Shown here piece by piece: positions 60,276-64,000 of a stretch of 64,000 nt of DNA. A program made the position numbers and the translations under genes. Source of the stretch: Drechslerella dactyloides (lineage: Eukaryota; Ascomycota; Orbiliomycetes; Orbiliales; Orbiliaceae); assembly GCA_020064725.1 (NCBI GenBank), contig JAGTWJ010000001.1, positions 4,278,001 through 4,342,000 of the forward strand. Reading direction: 5' to 3'. The notes under the pieces were generated by a model. That model worked only from the letters and a program-made list of their open reading frames with translations, searched no databases and was not told the DNA's origin. Each line of letters begins with the position of its first letter. Within the stretch, counting starts at the first letter, position 1.

Positions 60276-60878
60276 TCTCGTTATCGAGCCGATCCTACTA
60301 GATTAGGCGTCAGCTGGGATACTTTCGTGCCAGACGAAGACGACGACGCCGACGGATGACGCCAGGAATAGAAGCAAGCAGCCCGGCTGTCGTGCGTAAA
60401 TCGTCGGGCACTTGCGGGCGCCGTTGTTGGTTGGGCGTTTGCTGGCGACTGGAAAGGCGCTGCGGGCTCTCATGCATCTTCCCTCCGAACAAGCAAGCTG
60501 TTTCAAACACCAGCCGCCGTCCATCCATCAATCATCCATCCATCCATCCATCCGTTCATCCTACCAACCAAGTACTTACTTACTTACCTACTTACCCTCC
60601 CATCAACCATCACATCATTCGCCCGAGGCCGCCTGCTGACTCCAACCGCCATCCCCATCGCACAGGTAACCAGAAATCTGCCAAGCATCGCTTTGATAAC
60701 TGGCCACGTCTTGCGCGACTCGCCGCCATCAAGCTTTCAAGCCTGGCTTTCCACCAACGGCCTTGGAAATACACCGTTGCTGACGCACTTCCGTTCGCGC
60801 ACTTACGCAGTTCTCGACTCCTTCGCGCAAGGCTATCTCGATCCATATTTACCTGAAGCATAAGTCTACGTCGGTGCT
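60276..60878. promoter_or_regulatory. Shared upstream region of chromodomain gene and RAB11
   Basis: 603 bp between divergent starts. It holds a CATC simple repeat (60526-60566; CCATCCATCCATCC core) followed by a TACTTACT/CTACTTACC stretch at 60570-60597 related to the micro-repeats elsewhere. The rest is pyrimidine-rich toward RAB11, consistent with a leader sequence. Confidence 0.6.
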
Positions 60879-61989
60879 ATGGCGAGCGACGAGTACGATG
60901 TAAGTCGCCTTCCCCGCTCTGTCTCCTTCCCTCACAGCTGGTTTGTCTCGGATGAGTCGCGGGGCGGCTTCTAGCTGTCACTATCCCCGCAACTCCTCTC
61001 CGATTTTGGACCGCGCCAGATCCCGTTAATCCTCCGATACTAACATATGGCGTTTAGTTCCTGTTCAAAGGTATGGGATAATGCCCCGAGTCTTCCCCTA
61101 TACTCCCTGTATAGCTCGAGGCGGCCTCGTCTGCGCGTCTCTCTCATCTGCCATCCCAAGGGGTAGATGTGGAGATACAGGAATAATGAAAATTCTCCGT
61201 ACTGTGCCAGCAACACGCTAACGATGCGCCTTTGAACTGCGAAGTTGTCCTTATCGGGGACTCGGGCGTCGGGAAGTCCAATCTTCTCAGCCGTTTCACC
61301 CGAAATGAATTCAACATGGACTCAAAATCTACGATTGGTGTAGAGTTTGCTACGCGATCTATCCAGGTTGACTCGAAAACGATCAAGGCGCAAATCTGGG
61401 ATACGGCTGGACAGGAACGCTATCGCGCAATCACGTCGGCTTATTACCGTGGTGCTGTCGGCGCTCTCCTTGTTTATGATATATCCAAGCATATCACCTA
61501 CGAAAATGTCACTCGGTGGTTGAAGGAACTCAGAGACCACGCTGATTCCAATATCGTCATAATGCTTGTTGGGAACAAAAGCGACTTGAGACACCTTCGG
61601 GCTGTTACGACGGATGAGGCCAAGGCCTTCGCGGGTTCGTCTTACCTCGATCTTCGAAGTGGAACTCTATATCATCTTGCTAATGCATTCCCGGTCGCCG
61701 ATATATTCAGCTGAAAACAATCTGTCGTTCATTGAGACATCTGCTCTCGATGCGTCCAACGTAGAGCTAGCGTTTCAAAACATTTTGACAGGTAAACAGA
61801 TCTATCCATCCTTGATTGTTTCCGAGACCTTGAAAGGCTAATGCTTTGGAATGTCCCACAGAAATTTACCGCATCGTGTCGAGCAAAGTCATAATCGATC
61901 AGAACGAAGGCTCCGCTCCAGGCTCCGGGACACACATTCCGTTGACCAACCCTCCAGCCACCAATGATGGTTCTGGGAAATGCTGCTGA
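60879..61989 (+). CDS. RAB11: Rab11/Ypt31-type small GTPase
   Basis: GTPase for exit from the late Golgi and recycling endosomes. Five exons: 60879-60899, 61058-61070, 61245-61634, 61711-61791 and 61862-61989, giving 210 residues. It starts MASDEYDFLFKVVLIGDSG, with the micro-exon 2 (13 nt) coding FLFK. Motifs are the P-loop GDSGVGKSN, switch I STIGVEFATRSI, WDTAGQERYRAITSAYYRGA, NKSDL and ETSALD. The C-terminus NDGSGKCC carries the double-Cys geranylgeranylation site. Everything fits Rab11/Ypt31/32. It diverges from the chromodomain gene and converges on the SNARE gene, which acts in the same Golgi region of the pathway. Confidence 0.97.
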
Positions 61990-62664
61990 GGGCTTGGCGC
62001 ATGGAGGGATTCTCGAAAGCGTTTTGATCATACCATTATCTTCGCTATTCCCAGCCTTGATGTTCCTGGAGTTCTTGGAGATAGATGCTTGTTATCGGAG
62101 ATCCTCACAACTAAACGTGATCCTGGAACATGTTGCGGTTGCAATATTGTATTTTATCTTGCTCAGCTAAGCTCTGAGGAGGGTGCTCTGGACATCGGAC
62201 GTTTGCTGGTTTGAAATGCGCTGTCCTGTTTGAACCTTTCTCTTCTGCCCTCCCTCTTGTCGTCCTTTATGATCATGTTGTCCTTAGTCCGTTCTGCTCT
62301 TGTTTCAAAGATAAATGGATATCGAAATTCTTCATTGATATGGTCTCTCCAATTCTTTAATCGCTATATTGCCATCTGCCCCTTTCCATATGCCACATCA
62401 ACGTCCTTGATGACTCGCAATTAGGAATTTTTGAATTGGCAGTCTTGGGTGCTGGCTAACTCGACCCCCCCTCCCCCCCCCGAGAACTATGTTGGGATTT
62501 TTCTTGCACGAAACAATGCCGTTGGGTTGAACGTTTGGATCTCTGGAAGGTGGAGCTGCCGGAAACCTGGCTCGAGACCACATAAGTAATTTCTGTGCAA
62601 AATCAAGACTTCTGGCCTGGGTATACTCGTAACAGCCGGCTTAAGTTGAGAATTACAAATTTCC
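61990..62664. other. Convergent 3' region RAB11-SNARE
   Basis: 675 bp between two stop codons. It holds both transcript ends and a C-rich run at 62465-62480 (CCCCCCCTCCCCCCCC-like). No gene is seen; short frames lack motifs. Confidence 0.5.
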
Positions 62665-63365
62665 CTAGAACAATCGGGCATACCAGAATATGATACAAAC
62701 TAGGAAGATAAAAATCACCCAAATCCTCCATCCAATCCCCGTGTTCTCCGCCATGCGTAGCATCCTGGTCATGGTCCCTCGAACTTTGAATCTCGTGTTT
62801 TCAAAGGTATCATTCTAGAAAATAGAGTCAGTACTGGCGCTATGGTAGTTGAGGCCGTTGGAACGAGTTCTGACCATCGAATCAATCATGGTTGTCGAGT
62901 CCCTAACGCCAACGCCGATAGCTGTTGTTACCTAGCAACGAGATTGACTAGTTAGTATTTAAGGTGAGTGGCATAGCCGGTATACCCATCATACATCTTT
63001 CAGCATGCGCACTTTGGCGCTCATGGCCTCAATCGCTGCATCGTTTTGAGATTCTAATTCATCTAGCACCGCATGACTGTACTGGCCTCTGGAACAATAG
63101 GGTCAGCGTTGTGATAGCGAACCGCCAACCCATGGGGGTCAGCTATATTGAGGTTGGAGCCGAGTCAACCTTGAGTTTGGGGTAGCCGGCCGATATCCTG
63201 AGGATGGAAGGCCAAGTCCGGGGCCATTGTCGTAGTTGTCGTGACCAGCAGGTCGCCCATCACGCTGATGGAGACCCCCGTATCTACACACATCGACCTG
63301 TTAGCTATCGGGGGTTGGACTGCTACAGGGAGAATGCGCGGTTTATGATGGCACCTCGACGTCAT
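62665..63365 (-). CDS. BET1: Bet1/Sft1-type SNARE
   Basis: Tail-anchored SNARE for ER-Golgi or intra-Golgi fusion. Five exons: 63365-63355, 63283-63170, 63088-62995, 62931-62875 and 62814-62665, giving 141 residues, close to Bet1. The N-terminus MTSRYGGLHQRDGR is followed by a Gly-rich, flexible stretch ending YRPATPNSRGQYS. The coiled SNARE region runs AVLDELESQND, AMSAKVRMLKDVTTAIGVGV, DSTTMIDSMNDTFENTRFKV. RGTMTRMLRMAENTGIGWRI leads to a single membrane anchor (WVIFIFLVCIIFWYARLF) at the very C-terminus. The conserved RGTM..ML.MA and WR.W pattern fits the Bet1/Sft1 group; I cannot separate Bet1 from Sft1, so the symbol is tentative. Confidence 0.88.
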
Positions 63366-64000
63366 CTAGTCATACGGCTTCCTTTCCCCGTTTCTTTGGC
63401 GGTCTGCTCTTTCTTTATGATGGCCTCTGCTGCTCGTCTCAAGGACCAAAGGCGATGGTTTGGGATCTGGACACTTCGAATACCGTGTTGTAAACTTCTG
63501 AAGATAGCCGTGTTGGGTTGGCGAGTCGATTATGTAAGCACATGACGCCGCGTTGAACAGCAGCTCATTGGGTGCTTCCGACCTTTCAGCTCGGGCAGTC
63601 AGATTTCCAATGTCGCCAATATAGTGGTGTTCGAAAGATTCTACCTAATCGCGGCATGGTATCTGGTACCGTAAAAGGAGAAAGAACGCGTGCACATACC
63701 CAGGTATATAAGGTAAGCACATCTACGGGTAAGCATGTGCAGAGGCAACCTGATATGTTACACATAGGGAGCATTGATATGTAATAATGTTTTTTGTGGT
63801 ATTGGTGCCCCCCAACGAACCTCTATCTAATACGGAGTCACCTGGGTTGGCTGAGGAGCAAACAAGGAATAACTTGAAGTGGTGAGCGTTTGGGATCGAA
63901 TCGGGTTTCCTACGAGGAGGATAGTACGTTTTTTTTTTTTTGTTAAAAGAAGGGAATAGAAGAAAAGTTGCGCGTCTCACACCATCGATCAGAGGAATAT
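63366..64000. other. Upstream region of the SNARE gene to the window end
   Basis: 635 bp. It includes the SNARE promoter and a T run at about 63930-63941. Several short frames on both strands show no motif I recognise, and no gene can be supported before the window ends. Confidence 0.45.

Noticed and set aside
1..64000. CRISPR array, bacterial operon or phage
   Set aside because: Introns throughout, eukaryotic gene set, no direct-repeat/spacer pattern.

Overview
The window is nuclear DNA of a filamentous ascomycete (Pezizomycotina). The genes carry many short introns (about 45-200 bp), with GT..AG and a few GC..AG boundaries and CTAAC-like branch points. Their products are typically fungal: Trm9, Mif2/CENP-C, a Cdc50 flippase subunit and a glycogen branching enzyme. 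The window has two very different halves, which is the usual look of a genome shaped by repeat-induced point mutation (RIP). The genus cannot be told from the sequence by reading alone.

Positions 1 to about 29,340 are an extremely AT-rich block with no intact host gene that I can support. It is a graveyard of transposons: at least six Tc1/mariner elements of the pogo/Fot1 type (about 1.8-1.9 kb, TA target duplications, transposase remnants), a decayed Tad1/I-like LINE (endonuclease, reverse transcriptase and RNase H traces on the minus strand), three roughly 1.1-kb fold-back elements, two nearly identical 249-bp MITEs, and a 77-bp GC-rich hairpin with a perfect 11-bp target duplication. Many are nested: a fold-back in a Fot1-like element, a younger Fot1-like element in an older one, a fold-back and a MITE in the LINE. 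All the TA-flanked elements share one end design. A fixed frame is followed by a tandemly repeated box AAGCGA[C/G]C plus a six-base word, and the word differs from family to family.

Positions about 29,340 to 64,000 are ordinary gene-dense euchromatin. In order: CDC50 (-), COG6 (+), GBE1 (+), ATP2 (+), a ubiquitin-specific protease (-), TRM9 (+), tubulin cofactor B (+), CENP-C/Mif2 (-), RNase H2 catalytic subunit (+), a Rab GTPase of the Rab4/14/2 group (+), a choline-transporter-like protein (+), mitochondrial ClpX (+), a chromodomain protein that may be Chp1-like (-), Rab11/Ypt31 (+) and a Bet1/Sft1-type SNARE (-). I rebuilt exon-intron structures by eye for all fifteen. Each joined reading frame came out a multiple of three.

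Five of the fifteen genes act in Golgi/endosome membrane traffic (CDC50, COG6, two Rabs, the SNARE). Two act in mitochondria (ATP2, ClpX). Two act in chromatin or chromosome segregation (CENP-C, chromodomain protein). Nothing suggests a metabolic cluster or horizontal transfer in this half.
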